Of a stretch of 64,000 nucleotides of DNA, positions 10,246 through 20,609 are shown one piece after another. The translations under genes were made by a program, and so were the position numbers. The DNA is from Jaltomata sinuosa. Taxonomy: Eukaryota; Streptophyta; Magnoliopsida; Solanales; Solanaceae. The stretch spans positions 1 through 64,000 of the forward strand of contig QJPP01004092.1 in assembly GCA_003996215.1 (NCBI GenBank). Reading direction: 5' to 3'. Below the pieces are notes generated by a model that worked only from the letters and a program-made list of their open reading frames with translations, searched no databases and was not told the DNA's origin. Every line of letters begins with the position of its first letter. Position 1 is the stretch's first letter.

Positions 10246-11177
10246 AAAGGCATTAATATTTTCGTTATTGGAATTCTCTTTCATTTGCTTTAAGAAACAT
10301 TTTTGATAAGTTTTAAGTAGGTATATAATTTTGAAAAAAACTTTGAAGTGCCAACATCTTTCAAGATTTCTTTGAGTTTAAAATTTGATTATTTTATTTT
10401 TTGTTGATTTTAATTAGATTAACCTAAGTTTGGCCGGTTAACCGTAATTTGGCGGATCTTAAAGGGTGCTTAACCCCTTCCCTTTAGGATAATTAGAACC
10501 CTTACCTAGAATCTTAAGTTTAGTAGACCTTTACAATGAAGTCTTTATTTGCTTTAATCACATAGTTAATTATAGGTGTCCTAATTCACCGTAAGAATAA
10601 TTAGGTGGCGACTTCCTTTTAATTAATTTAGAAGTTTTCAATACGTTGTACACCGTTTCGACCTCGGTTAAAATGGGGTATAACACTCGTTACCCGTTAA
10701 TACACCTCATCTTCACCTCATTCCCGTAAACTCTACCCCACCTCTCATAATACTTGTCTAGATTATATACAAATATAAGAAACAGCCCAGCTAAGCTGCC
10801 CACCTCACAATGTCTCGCCTCCTCCCAAATGATCGGTGCAGCAGTTAAGCATCCTTAGCTTAGACGAAAGAGTAGTCTTTCAGAATTGATCGTTATGGAT
10901 TACTGCACCTCCCATCTATCCTACACATTCGATTAAAATTATTAGTGCAGAGCTATAGTTAAAATGCACGAGCCTTCCTACCAAACACACCCTTAAACAC
11001 AGAAAAACTTACACGTGGATTAGTGTCACTCTTCTTGGATTCTTCATCTAATTAAGAACTTATAGCCATCAATTTGTAGCTAGTAGATGCCTAGATTCTC
11101 TTGAAACTTCCTTTAAAAGGGGCCTATTCTTGAATGAACGATTCTAAAAATTCTTGTGAATTGATATAAAATCAGAC

Positions 11178-11434
11178 TCCCTCCGTTTTAAATTTGCCTG
11201 CCTCTTATTTTTTTATCGGTCTGTTTCAAAAAGAATGTGTCTTTCTTCTTTTTGAATATTTTTTTTAATTTTAAATTTTCACGTGATATGTTTAATTTGA
11301 TCATAAAATTAAAAAATATTTTAATGTATTTTACATATCTTTAATTTAATATTATAAAATTCAAAATTTTATTTATTTTTTTAAACTTTATATCAAGTTA
11401 AAATCAGATAAATAAATTAAAACGAAGGGGTATA
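11178..11434. mobile_element. Stowaway-like MITE
   Basis: The left end CTCCCTCCGTTTTAAA and the right end AAAACGAAGGGGTA form imperfect terminal inverted repeats of the Stowaway (Tc1/mariner) type. The inside is AT-rich, with the phrases AAAAAGAATG and ACATATCTTTAATTTAA usual for this family. A TA target duplication is likely but the left flank is altered. Confidence 0.7.
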
Positions 11435-12374
11435 TATCTTGTCCTGTGGACCATCTTTTCTTTTTAATTTTTATTGCTTTGAGGTTTAATTTCTTTTATT
11501 ATTAGTTGTATTTAGTAGGGTCGAGAATATGAGCAGAGCCAAGAGAGAGTTTGAATCCCCTTGAGAAATATACTATATATTTAAGGTTAGAATTAAATTT
11601 TATGTACATATAGTAGATATTATTGAATCCCTTTAGTTTTTCGCGTGTCTTTCATTTTTCATAAGTTGGGTTATTATGAAAATGTGTCACTGTCAAAAGT
11701 TTTTTCAAAAAAATAGGTGCATATATATCGCACGTATACAGCATATACAATGTATATGCAATATATATATAATGTATATATATGTATACTGTCAAAAAAA
11801 TCAAAAACAAATAGCCGCATGTATACCAAATGTCCATTTCGGGTACGAACTTTGGTCGAATGGTTATTTTATGTAGTAAATTATAAGTGAGCTATTTTTG
11901 AATAAAAAATTTAACACAATGATCATTTTATCTAATTTTTCTTATTTTAAATTCTCTTAATAAAAATTTTGATTCCGCGGCGCATTGAAAAATGAGAATC
12001 ATTTTGATTGTGCCTCAAGAAGACCAGCTATATCATCTAGGCATGAGCGGATCAGAAAAATATTTTTGCATACATGTGTGAATATCAGTTTTTTTTTTCA
12101 AAGTTATGTCACGAATTGTAAGATTTCTTTCAAGTCTAATAAGGAGTTATAATGAGTACACAATAAAATAAAAATTTGATAGGATTAGTCTATATCTCAC
12201 AAAACGTGTTAATTAATATTTAGGATATGATGTTTATGAATTTCTATAATAACTTAAAATTTAATATATAATAATAACTAAGTTTATTGTACTATTAAAT
12301 ATTTAGCGAATTTTTAAACTAGGTTTAACCCTGATCATAGTATTCAATTATCCACTTGAAGCATTAGTTTCATC

Positions 12375-13270
12375 AATGTTTTAAAAGACAGTTTTGGGAT
12401 TCGCATCGGGGCGGGGCACTGGTAAAACGCCTTGAGGCTCAAGTGTGGGACTTAGTTTCGTGAGACTTACGCCTCAAGCGTCCGATTGTACGCCTTAAAC
12501 ACACGCAACGCCCAACGCTCGGGGCTCACCTAATAGTTCTTATATAAATTGTGTCAAATTCGTTAGCCAACTCTATTGATCCTCATAATTCTTTACTAAA
12601 TGAATGATGCCTAGTAGTTTTTTTCATCTATAAAAGTAATAAAATTGATAATAATTCGAATAATAAGTCATATTATTGCTTATTTACTATTTGAAAACGA
12701 TGTTAGGGTGGATATGACTTAACATTTCTGTTTAAAGTATATATATATATCCGAATTTTTACATCTTTACTTATCATTGATTTTTATGTTTTTGTCCTAT
12801 ATAACAAAATTATCATATTTTATTGATTTGTTATTTGAAACTATTTTATTTTCATTCATCAAAAAGTGATATTTTAATTATAATAGTATAGTTAATTGAT
12901 TATTACTTTTAGGAGGGTAAATTGCACAATATGATAGTCATATATTTTAAGAAATTGTGATTCTTTTATTGTTTGAAAGTTAAGATTTTAGAGTTGAATT
13001 GCATCCTATAATAGCTTTTATATCATTGCATTATTCTACTTGTAAAATGATGTTAAAAGTTTTATTTTTCATGGATTTTTTGAATCATGTTTAAAAAATT
13101 TAAAATTATTAATATATTTTTTTATATTTTGTGTTTATTATACTATTTATACTATATCATAAATTAAAAATTAAGGATCCGCGGGGCTTACGCCCCATGC
13201 CTCGGGACTTAAGTCTCGCCTCGTGATATGTAAAACGCCTCGCCTCACGCCCCCGCCTTTTAAAACACTG
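12375..13270. mobile_element. Non-autonomous TIR element with GC-rich ends
   Basis: The left end AATGTTTTAAAAGACAG and the right end CGCCTTTTAAAACACTGG are inverted relatives. Both inner flanks are GC-rich with TAAAACGCC and repeated CTCGCC/GAGGC words, while the 700-bp centre is AT-rich and noncoding. I cannot see a clean target duplication, so the superfamily is open. Confidence 0.5.
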
Positions 13271-14087
13271 GTTCCCATCACCAATTGTGACTAATTACTA
13301 TTAAAAGAAAAAAAAATAGAAATTAGCAACTGATAAATTTTATAGCTAAACGCAAACTTGGTCGATAATGTTATTTAGCGAAGAATTGGCAACATATTTT
13401 TTAAAAAAATCAGTTACCTATGAACTATTTAGCGACAAATTATCAACTTAGTAGTTTATAGATTTAAGATTAAGATATGATTTGATTGACAAAACAGCTG
13501 GTCAAGGTTATGAACTATTTAATTAATACTACTAATTAATTAGCTACGCTTCATTATTAATTAATAAAAAGGGACTAAGTATTAATGAAATTACTTCTGT
13601 CAAAGAATTTAACAATTTTTTTATAAAAAATAAATTAAATTACTAGTAGTATATATAGGAGACGAGTTTTGTGTATTATAACATGTTTGATCAAACATCT
13701 AAAATCAATTTATTTTAAAAAATACTTTCTAAAAAAATATTTTTTTATATTTATCCAATAAATTTAAAAAATATTTTTGAGCAATAATTTAATCGGCTAA
13801 TTAGGCATAAAGCTTCTACAAATATAGAGTAGATAACAGACACCTATTAAAGCATTTAGGTAAAAGAACTAATGAAGAAGTTGATGAAAAAAATGGATTT
13901 TGCTTCTCTCCATTTAGGTAAAAGAACTAGGATCTTTTGTTGCTTTGTGCTTAATAATATGTGGATAGTTCCACCAAAAAAAAAGTTCATATGATGTTGT
14001 GAGTGGCGGTTGCCAACTAAGAAGTTGTAATTGGATTTTTTTTGATAAAAAATTATATTGCATAAATAGAATAAAAATAAATTTCTT

Positions 14088-14090
<3 letters not shown>

Positions 14091-14121
<31 letters not shown>
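14091..14121. repeat. (AT)n microsatellite at left border of pararetrovirus
   Basis: A run of AT dinucleotides ends exactly where viral leader sequence begins. A matching (TA)n tract stands at the right border, which suggests the array entered one AT microsatellite. Confidence 0.85.
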
Positions 14122-14125
<4 letters not shown>

Positions 14126-14414
14126 CCATGGGCGCTTTAATAAGAAGCTAATAGTTTAACCATATACTAAGGATAAACAATAACTCTATTTTATCAATAT
14201 TCACATATCATAAACATTTCAATATTAACATTAATCAAACATAAATATTACATAATTGGGAGAAATACATGGATAATAATATCTTACAAGAATACTTACA
14301 TGTCTGTAGATGGAGAGAGGTTTCCCTTTCGGGAGTCCCCGGAAACTATGGAACTACGTCGGAGGTAGCTAGACACTCTCTCTTTCTTATTCTCACTCTT
14401 ATTTTTACAAATAG

Positions 14415-14420
14415 TTTATT
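14415..14420 (-). terminator. Viral polyadenylation signal, inverted copy
   Basis: AATAAA on the minus strand, about 100 bases after the predicted start of transcription. The same relation is seen at 32608 in unit C and is usual in caulimovirids, where the signal is passed once and used on the second round. Confidence 0.55.
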
Positions 14421-14537
14421 CAACTATTACAAACTGAAAATGAAAAACTTGCTAACTTACTCTCTTCCTTTCTCACTTCTCTCTCTTACTCTTTTTCTCT
14501 CTTTTTTGTTATATCCTTACTCTTCTGGAAGAGGGGG

Positions 14538-14745
14538 TATTTATAGATGACTGAGGAGCGGATTTCAAATTTTATTTCAATATAGTTGAAGAATCTTTAG
14601 CTGTCGGGTGCGCTGTGGGCCCCATCATCACATGCTTGATTGATTCTTTGTCCCTTTTTGATATCTGAGTGCTCCATCTTAGTGCTGTTTTACGTCATGG
14701 CTTACGTGTGCTCCATCTTAGTGCTTTTTTACATCATGGCTTACA
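14538..14745 (-). promoter_or_regulatory. Pararetrovirus promoter, inverted copy
   Basis: On the minus strand TATAAATA (14538-14545) follows two direct repeats (14671-14745) that carry TGACGTAA/TGATGTAA and CACTAAGATGGAGCAC. TGACGTAA is an as-1-like site as in caulimovirus 35S-type promoters. The promoter fires leftward, out of the array toward 14122 and the flanking DNA. Confidence 0.65.
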
Positions 14746-14782
14746 CATTTGTCTTGTTGTCTTGGCTGATACTGTTTTTACC

Positions 14783-16063
14783 TTATGTGTTCAGGTTGTG
14801 TTCTTCTATGGTGTCGAAACTCATGCCTGAGTCTTCGTCTTCATTAGGATCTTGAGCAAATTGATCCATTGTTGGATCTATAGCTGAGTTATAACTACTG
14901 TGTGATGACTCCGGTCTTGGATTTTCACTAATTACTTCTTTAGTCTTTTCTTCTAAATTTTTTTTCAACGTGCTGTTTAGAACGTCTTCTAATTTTTTAC
15001 CTTTCTTTTTTCGTAGGTTTATTCCTCGCCTTCTGGTCTCATTTTTCTTTTCTGTTTTTGTTGAGGAAGTTCCGGCCATGTTAAAACTGTCCGGTAATAT
15101 TCTTACACTTTTTGGCAAAGTGTCAGCCATTAACGGATTTGATTTGTCTTTACCAGTTACCGTTTGAACTGGACTAGCTATACCTACATCTGGTATAGTA
15201 GATCTTTCTGCATTCATTGAGGAATGCACACCCGTCTTATCCATTTTTTGAGATGGAGAACTCTTTGGTATATTTGAATCAGAAAACACTTGTTGTGTGG
15301 TATGTATTGGAAATTGAGTCTGACTAATTTCAAAATGGAGTATTTTAATTCGTTCTTGTAATATTTTAATATGTTCTATCATTTTGTCTTTTTCTTGTGT
15401 CAATTCTTCATTTCTGCTATTTACTCTTTTAAACGCATTTGTCATGGCATCACAGTGATCACAAAAAATGATTTTATTTGTGTCTTTATTGATTCTATAC
15501 TGGGGAGTAGTAGTAATTTGTCTAAGAGAAGGGGTAATAAAGAAATTGGGTCCTAAATTTCCCCTAGCGTAATCCAGCGCTTCATTTAAATCATTAAACC
15601 CTTTGAATAAAGGTGTCTGAAAGTTTTTAATATTGTCTATTACTTCTATCCAAGTCTGAAAAACTCCTGGCTTTTTTTCTTGTATTACCGCATAAAATTT
15701 AATTTTTTTGTCTTGGTTTTTCTCTGTAAAGTATGAGCATAAAGCATTTAAAACTGAAATGAAGTATCCATGGTCTTTGGGAGTTTTGCCGAAGGCTATC
15801 CACAGGTTGTCTATTAGACATCTCTGGGGTTTGTCTATGCTTGTCCCTCCTTGCACCCTGAAATTCAAGTTACATTCTGGATAGCATATTAGATTCTGCT
15901 TACCAAAATATAGTCTTTCTAATTTTTGTGTATCCATTCGAGTCTGTGCTTTGAACTGAGTAGTTCTTAGCAAAGTCTGTAAGTAATTATCGGCGGAAGG
16001 GGAAGCTTCCTCCTTTCCTTTGTCTTTTCCTGCATACATACTAAAAATTTCCAAGTTAGTCAT
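14783..16063 (-). CDS. TAV/viroplasmin-like protein, unbroken copy
   Basis: This 426-residue frame is the only unbroken large viral gene in the array. Residues about 105-200 hold the viroplasmin domain, with FYAVIQEKKPGVFQTW and a following FKGF...EALDYA, the pattern of caulimovirid inclusion-body/transactivator proteins. A CDHC pair lies near residue 200, then a coiled-coil stretch, a Lys/Arg-rich patch (RRRGINLRKKKGKK) and an acidic C-terminus. In the family the protein forms inclusion bodies and lets ribosomes reinitiate on polycistronic RNA. Its ATG overlaps the stop of the polymerase frame (ATGA). No promoter precedes it in this inverted segment, so expression is doubtful. Confidence 0.85.
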   Translation of the reverse strand: MTNLEIFSMYAGKDKGKEEASPSADNYLQTLLRTTQFKAQTRMDTQKLERLYFGKQNLICYPECNLNFRVQGGTSIDKPQRCLIDNLWIAFGKTPKDHGYFISVLNALCSYFTEKNQDKKIKFYAVIQEKKPGVFQTWIEVIDNIKNFQTPLFKGFNDLNEALDYARGNLGPNFFITPSLRQITTTPQYRINKDTNKIIFCDHCDAMTNAFKRVNSRNEELTQEKDKMIEHIKILQERIKILHFEISQTQFPIHTTQQVFSDSNIPKSSPSQKMDKTGVHSSMNAERSTIPDVGIASPVQTVTGKDKSNPLMADTLPKSVRILPDSFNMAGTSSTKTEKKNETRRRGINLRKKKGKKLEDVLNSTLKKNLEEKTKEVISENPRPESSHSSYNSAIDPTMDQFAQDPNEDEDSGMSFDTIEEHNLNT

Positions 16064-18219
16064 TTTATCATAAGTCTACTTAGTTGATCTGCTAAATTGT
16101 TCTCTTTTCCTTTAATGTGTTCTAGTACTATATTGTATACTGAAGTGGCATCTAAAAAATTTAACCATCTTCTCTTACTACTCGTTTTCTCGTTTATCTT
16201 CTGATAAAATTTTACTATAGCTTCACAGTCTGTTCTTACCAAAACTTCTGGTTTATTTAGAATGTATATTCTAAAAACATTTAATCCATAAATTACTGCT
16301 AGAATTTCTGCGTCTATACTACTCATATTACCTTTTTCCTTGTACTTACCACTTTGGTATGCACAAATTCTTTCTTCTTTTTTATCGCTGTATTTGTTCT
16401 TTCTAGTTTTAAGAACAGCTCCCCATCCTTCGAAACTTCCATCTGTTTCTATTATCAAATAGTCTGTTTCTAAAGGCATTGCTAAATCTGGAATATTTTT
16501 AACCATATGCTTTAAAGTCTGAACCAGTTTTATATCTTCTGTATTAAAAGACTTCTGACCAATGGATCCCGTTTTGGAATATAATGGTCATGCTATTTTT
16601 CCTAAGTCTTTTATGAAGTTCCTTGCATAGTTTAGTATTCCTAGAAATTTTTGTAATTCCTTTGTTTTATCCAATTTGTCTGGCATATCTAGTATTTTCT
16701 TTGCTATATGTGATTGTAGCTTTATCTTTCCATTTCCTATGGTTATTCCTAAAAAATTAATCTGTGTCTTACATAAATCCATTTTCTTTTTGCTTATTAT
16801 TATTCCATGATTTACAAGTAATCTGAAAACAATTTGTAAATGTCCTAGGTGTTCTTTCATAGTATTACTAAAAATGAGAATATCATCTACGTATACTATT
16901 ACAAAATTTTTAAACTCCCTAAAAATATCATCCATTTTTCTCTGGAAGATAGGAGGTGCAGTCTTTAGTCCGAAAGGCATTACTAGCCATTCGAAATGTC
17001 CTTCTGGGCATGTGAATGCAGTCCAGTTTATGCTGTCTTCGTGCATTTTTACTTGCCAATATCCGGATTTACAGTCTAATTTACTAAAACAATTTCTTCC
17101 TTGTATTCTATTAATTAGTTCAGTTTTGTCTGGTAATTTGTATCCGTCCATTCTAGTGTTGTCGTTTAACCTTTTATAGTTTATTACCATTCTTGCCTTC
17201 CCTCTAACTATTTCTGCATGATTTCTAACTATGAAGGCGGCTGATCTATGTTTTGACCTAGATCTTCTTATTACTCCTAATTCTAATAATTCTTTAATTT
17301 GTGTTTCAAAGTCTTCCAAGTCTTGGTTTGTAGCTTCTATTGATGCTGTTTTTATTATATACTCTGGATTAATTATGTCTAATTTGCAGGTTATCTTATT
17401 GGACTCCCAATGTTTCAGGGGTTTTTCTTCCATTATTTCTAGTTCGTCTAGAATTTGTATTATTTTTTCTAGATCTCTCTGATCTTTAATTATTCCTATT
17501 TGTTTTATTCCATTCCTCAAATTGTAAAGTTCATTATTTATTTCTATTAAAGAATAATCTTTTTCTATTTCTTTCATGTCTAGCATCTCATTTATTTCTT
17601 CTTTGATGTTTATTGTTTCACAATGGTCGCATTGACAGTCTTTCCCTTTTTCACAATTTATTTTTAATTCGTCTTTTTCTGTTTTATTTCTTATTCTTGT
17701 GGGCATATGTGTGGTGGTTACTGATGTTTGGGTTATGTTTTTTGATAATATTATTCCATCTCTAGTTAGAAGACAACTTCCGTTGTTTTGTAATAGAAAG
17801 TCTAATCCTAGTACAAAATCTACTCTAATATTTAAGTCTCTTGTCCATATTTTATCTAGTTTGTAGGATGGCTTGTAGAAATTATCACAAGTATTTTTAA
17901 AGCTAATAGTTGATTTTCCCACATAGTGTGAGTAAGTATTGTATGATCCATCCATTTGCATTGACACTTGTGTCTCTGGTAAGTTTTTAATTAGTTCTAT
18001 TGGTATTATTCTTTCGTTTATAATACTTCTGGTACATCCTGAGTCTACCAGGGCCAGTGTCTCTATTTCATAGTTTTGTATTTTTATTCTTGCTAGTATT
18101 TTTATGGTGCTCATTTTTTTGTCCTCATTACATATTAAACCTTCAAAGTTTTTGTTTCTTTGATTTGTATTCATCAATTCTTCTTCTATGATTTTTTCTT
18201 TACCTTTTTCTAGCTTTAT
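16060..18219 (-). pseudogene. Protease/RT/RNase H polyprotein, inverted copy, stop in frame
   Basis: The frame runs from the segment edge through an aspartic protease site (ALVDSGCTRS), RT with YVDDILIF, and a C-terminal RNase H part (ETDGSFEGWGA, DCEAI, ...NNLADQLSR). A TGA at about 16588, between RT and RNase H, replaces a glycine codon present in unit C. The open parts are 16588-18177 (529 residues) and 16060-16506 (148 residues) in the same frame. The N-terminal side is cut off at 18219 where a leader fragment was joined. In the family this enzyme copies pregenomic RNA into DNA. The 3' end overlaps the TAV start by four bases. Confidence 0.85.
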
Positions 18220-18390
18220 GGATTAACCTGTAAAGTCCTAGGAATTTGATGTCCGCCATGGTCAAGAGTACCGAAGGACCTGTGTCTTCCGAGGTGGGGT
18301 TAAAGAAACCGCTGATAAGAATATAGGATAAGAGAGAGAGATGAACAGGATAAATAATAATCTAATGTAAAAAAAAAAAAAAAAAAAAAA
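18218..18390 (+). other. Pararetrovirus leader fragment ending in A tract
   Basis: GGATTAACCTGTAAAGTCC and the following 150 bases match 32898-33058 of unit C in the same direction. It begins at the leader position where the inverted segment ends on the far left, so one break split the leader and the two halves face different ways. It ends in 22 A residues (18369-18390), then coat protein sequence starts abruptly. Confidence 0.8.
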
Positions 18391-19485
18391 GCAATTAAGT
18401 ATAAGTAGCTGGTCCCAAATAAAAGAATTTTTAAATGAATATTATTATTATTGCACAATTAGTGGAAATAATTTTGACCAAACATTAGGAAATAAACTTT
18501 TTAATAAACTTCCCGGAGCCTTAGGCAGGGAAATAGAAGAAAGATGGAACAAACGAGATGGAGTAATACAAAACCCACAAACAAAATGGACCATAGGTCA
18601 AAGAACTCAGCACGTAATGTGGATATTACAAGAAAAATGCACTAATATACAAATACAAAAGCAATTAAAACAAAGTGAGACAAATTTTTGTAAGAGTATT
18701 TACACTACACAAAGTTACGATAAAGCCCCACAACAGAAAAAATATAAGAAAAATAAAAGAACTTTTTATCCAAAGAAATATTATTTAAGAAAATCAATTG
18801 CAAAAAAGCCATACTTAGATAGAAATAGACATATAAGAAAATTTGATGGGAAAAGAAATTATAAAAATAGACTAGAATGCTTTACATGTGGAAGCATAGA
18901 TCATTTAGCCAATACTTGTCCTAAAAGAAATAATAGTAGAACAAGAAATGGACAACTAATAGACGAATTTAATGAAACTTTAATAAATGTAGACGAATAC
19001 ATGTCGGATAGTGAAAGTATATATTCAGTAGTTAGTATAGACCCGAATGAAGAACAAAAACACAATTCTTCAGACTCAGAAGGAGAAGAGTTAATAAACG
19101 AAATAGGATTAGAAAAACTAGATCTAAAAGAATTAGATAACCACAACCTAGTCAATCTAGCTATAGAATGTGATCATGTTTTCGAAAAAGGAAAAGGATT
19201 GGATAGTAACCAATGTTACGTATGTCATTGGTATCCAAGTAAAGACAAAAGATTAAAATGTAAAAATTGCTATATCATAGGATGTATTAATTGCATAGAA
19301 AAAACTCTAGAAACAAAAATACTAAAAGAACAAATGAATATTAAAGAACCTATTAAATCATCAACAGAAATAAGAATATCAAACATAGAAGACAAAATTG
19401 AAAAAATAGAACATAGATTGATAAAGCTAGAAAAAGGTAAAGAAAAAATCATAGAAGAAGAATTGATGAATACAAATTCTTTATA
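18391..19485 (+). pseudogene. Coat protein C-terminal part, partial unit A
   Basis: The frame starts in the middle of the coat protein core and stays open to a TAG made by the junction at 19484. It includes the end of the core (RTQHVMWILQEKC), a basic region, the zinc knuckle CFTCGSIDHLANTC, an acidic stretch (SDSEGEE) and a second Cys-rich cluster (CYVCHWYPSKDKRLKCKNC...CINC). The N-terminal half is missing. Unlike units B and C it has a CAA codon where those have TAA (23362 and 28053), so that stop arose in the B/C lineage or was lost here. Confidence 0.8.
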
Positions 19486-19856
19486 GCAGTGCAAGCCCTT
19501 TCCAAAAAACAACCTCTATGAATAGAATAGATAATTATATTTCAGGAAATTTGCCAAGACATAGAGTATATAGAATAACCCCGAATGAAAATACAGAAAG
19601 TATAAGACCAATAGGTAGAAGAATGCCAATAGAGGAAGCTATTAGACTCCAAGAAGGAGGCAATAAAGGAAAAATATTAAATATAGCGGCATTTCCCGGT
19701 AACGGAACCAAGGTTTTCATGTATCTATAAATGGCTTCTGCATCTGCCTCTTGGTTAGATTGTATGTAGTTTGCTACTATTATTCCTTTCCATATGTCTA
19801 ATACCGAATTCCACAGTTGTTGATCGTGTGCCGCTATATTTAATATTTTTCCTTTT
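19486..19856. repeat. Rearrangement junction J with internal palindrome (first copy)
   Basis: At 19477-19485 sequence just before the protease jumps back to the coat protein N-terminal region (GCAGTGCAAGCCC). It runs to 19692 (ATATAGCGGCA), then about 18 bases of filler with CCCGGTAACGG, then coat protein sequence in inverse direction (about 19711-19854), then the leader. The forward ATTAAATATAGCGGCA and the inverse TGCCGCTATATTTAAT form a hairpin about 190 bases long with 24-bp ends. The same junction is at 24178-24546. Confidence 0.8.
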
Positions 19857-20027
19857 TTTCGAGAGAAATACTTAGATTTTAATACTTACAACTATACTAA
19901 CATGGCTATAGATTAAGGAGGAGGGAGTACCGAGTAGGATTTTACAACATTTGCTTACAACCCCTTTGTTTTGAAAAATCATTTTTATATTGGTATCAGA
20001 GCCGTTAATCCAAAAGACCACTGGTTT
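19857..20027 (+). other. Leader segment of unit B (promoterless)
   Basis: This is the last 130 bases of the leader before the primer binding site, plus the site itself. The promoter and upstream leader found at 32250-33060 are missing, so genes of unit B have no viral promoter directly in front of them. Confidence 0.7.
19991..20003 (+). other. Primer binding site for initiator tRNA-Met, unit B
   Basis: TGGTATCAGAGCC is the sequence complementary to the 3' end of plant initiator tRNA-Met and marks the start of minus-strand synthesis in caulimovirids. This copy is intact. Confidence 0.9.
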
Positions 20028-20213
20028 ATGGAAAACCCACATATTTCTAAATATCAGAGATTTTTTAAGACTAAATTATTAATTATTATACTAAAAATAG
20101 TTAATATAAATAAAGACTTTAATCAAAACTTACAACAAAATATACTAGATAAAATCATTAATTCAACTGAAGACTTTTGGCCTTACGAGATATATAATTG
20201 TCTAGACTATTAA
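20028..20213 (+). CDS. Small upstream frame, 61 residues, unit B
   Basis: The first ATG after the primer binding site opens a 61-residue frame rich in Ile, Lys and Asn, with a hydrophobic LLIIILKIV stretch. No family was recognised. In unit C the ATG is changed (ATG to ATA) and a TAG appears near the end, so it is lost there. It could be a leader frame rather than a functional protein. Confidence 0.4.
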   Translation: MENPHISKYQRFFKTKLLIIILKIVNINKDFNQNLQQNILDKIINSTEDFWPYEIYNCLDY

Positions 20214-20232
20214 TATAAAGACTTTTAGGTAT

Positions 20233-20604
20233 ATGGAAACTCTAGAAATTCTCTTTATACATCAAAATATTACAGAAAAAACTACAAAAAGAAAAGCTAA
20301 AAAGAATTTCAGAAAGACGTACGAAAAAGACGTAATATTAACCCAAGAAACATACCGGTACGCCAGAGAGTTAAAAGAATTATACTCCGAATATTACGAG
20401 ACCTTGGTAGAAAAGAAGCAAGTATACTTAGAACAATTATCACAAAATAAAGGACTAAGTAGAAGCCAAAAACGAATACTACACCAACATTTAAGAGAGT
20501 TAGATACAACGTGTGCAACCATTGGATCTAGAATACATCATTATATCCAACTAATAAGAATAAATTATAATATAAGAAAAGGACAGACCTATTATTTAGG
20601 ATAA
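20233..20604 (+). CDS. 123-residue basic protein, unit B
   Basis: The frame starts 20 bases after the previous stop. The product is basic and helical, with Lys-rich N-terminus (TTKRKAKKNFRK) and heptad-like Leu spacing in ELKELYSEYYETLVEKKQVY. The function is not recognised; it may correspond to one of the small accessory proteins that caulimovirids encode before the movement protein. The copy in unit C differs by two residues. Confidence 0.55.
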   Translation: METLEILFIHQNITEKTTKRKAKKNFRKTYEKDVILTQETYRYARELKELYSEYYETLVEKKQVYLEQLSQNKGLSRSQKRILHQHLRELDTTCATIGSRIHHYIQLIRINYNIRKGQTYYLG

Positions 20605-20609
20605 GCTAG

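Larger units (their letters stand above)
1..10685 (+). mobile_element. Tat/Ogre-like Ty3/gypsy LTR retrotransposon, gag-only, 5' end outside window
   Basis: The window opens inside a large LTR element. In order it shows a long untranslated leader, one gag frame, about 2.4 kb of noncoding DNA with tandem repeats, a purine-rich tract and a 4.1-kb LTR that starts TGTT and ends AACA. The Gag type (CAYH...C knuckle) and the very long LTR fit the Tat/Ogre lineage. I find no protease, RT, RNase H or integrase motif between gag and the 3' LTR, so the element looks non-autonomous, like the gag-only terminal-repeat elements (TR-GAG) known in plants. The 5' LTR and primer binding site are not in the window, so LTR identity, age and target duplication cannot be judged. 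A secondary loss of pol is also possible. Confidence 0.8.
6587..10685 (+). mobile_element. 3' LTR of the gag-only retrotransposon (about 4.1 kb)
   Basis: The start is TGTTGACACCCAATTTTGAC after the purine tract and the end is GGGGTATAACA, giving the TG...CA ends with short inverted TGTT/AACA. Six palindromes and a TATA box lie in the first third, which sets U3 at about 6587-7740. The remainder is noncoding, with degenerate repeats of a TGCAGATTTT phrase in the last quarter. The right end is inferred from the terminal bases alone because the 5' LTR is outside the window. Very long LTRs are typical of Ogre/Tat elements. Confidence 0.75.
10686..14090. other. Intergenic DNA without recognisable gene
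   Basis: AT-rich DNA between the retrotransposon and the pararetrovirus array. It holds a Stowaway-like MITE and one GC-rich-ended TIR element, listed separately, plus AT runs. Its short frames are not gene-like. Confidence 0.6.
14122..18219 (-). mobile_element. Inverted pararetrovirus segment (PR-RT-RH, TAV, promoter)
   Basis: Read on the minus strand, this matches 28802-32902 of unit C base for base apart from scattered changes. The two are arms of about 4.1 kb, some 10.6 kb apart. Its inner edge is in the region before the protease; its outer edge is in the leader just after CCCATGGATTA, where (AT)n begins. It has a stop in the polymerase that unit C lacks, and an unbroken TAV frame where unit C has a frameshift. 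Confidence 0.85.

Noticed and set aside
11652..11876. Overlapping frames with Tyr/Ile repeats on both strands
   Set aside because: They come from TATA repeats (ATGTATATATATG) and have no protein character.
14970..17482. Plus-strand frames at 14970, 15371, 16874 and 17231
   Set aside because: They are the reverse side of the inverted TAV and polymerase genes.
19991..20003. LTR retrotransposon primer site
   Set aside because: There are no LTRs or integrase nearby; gene order and the TAV gene fit a pararetrovirus.
19971..20027. Extended start of the 61-residue viral frame across the primer binding site
   Set aside because: The upstream part has no ATG and overlaps the leader and primer site; the first ATG is at 20028.
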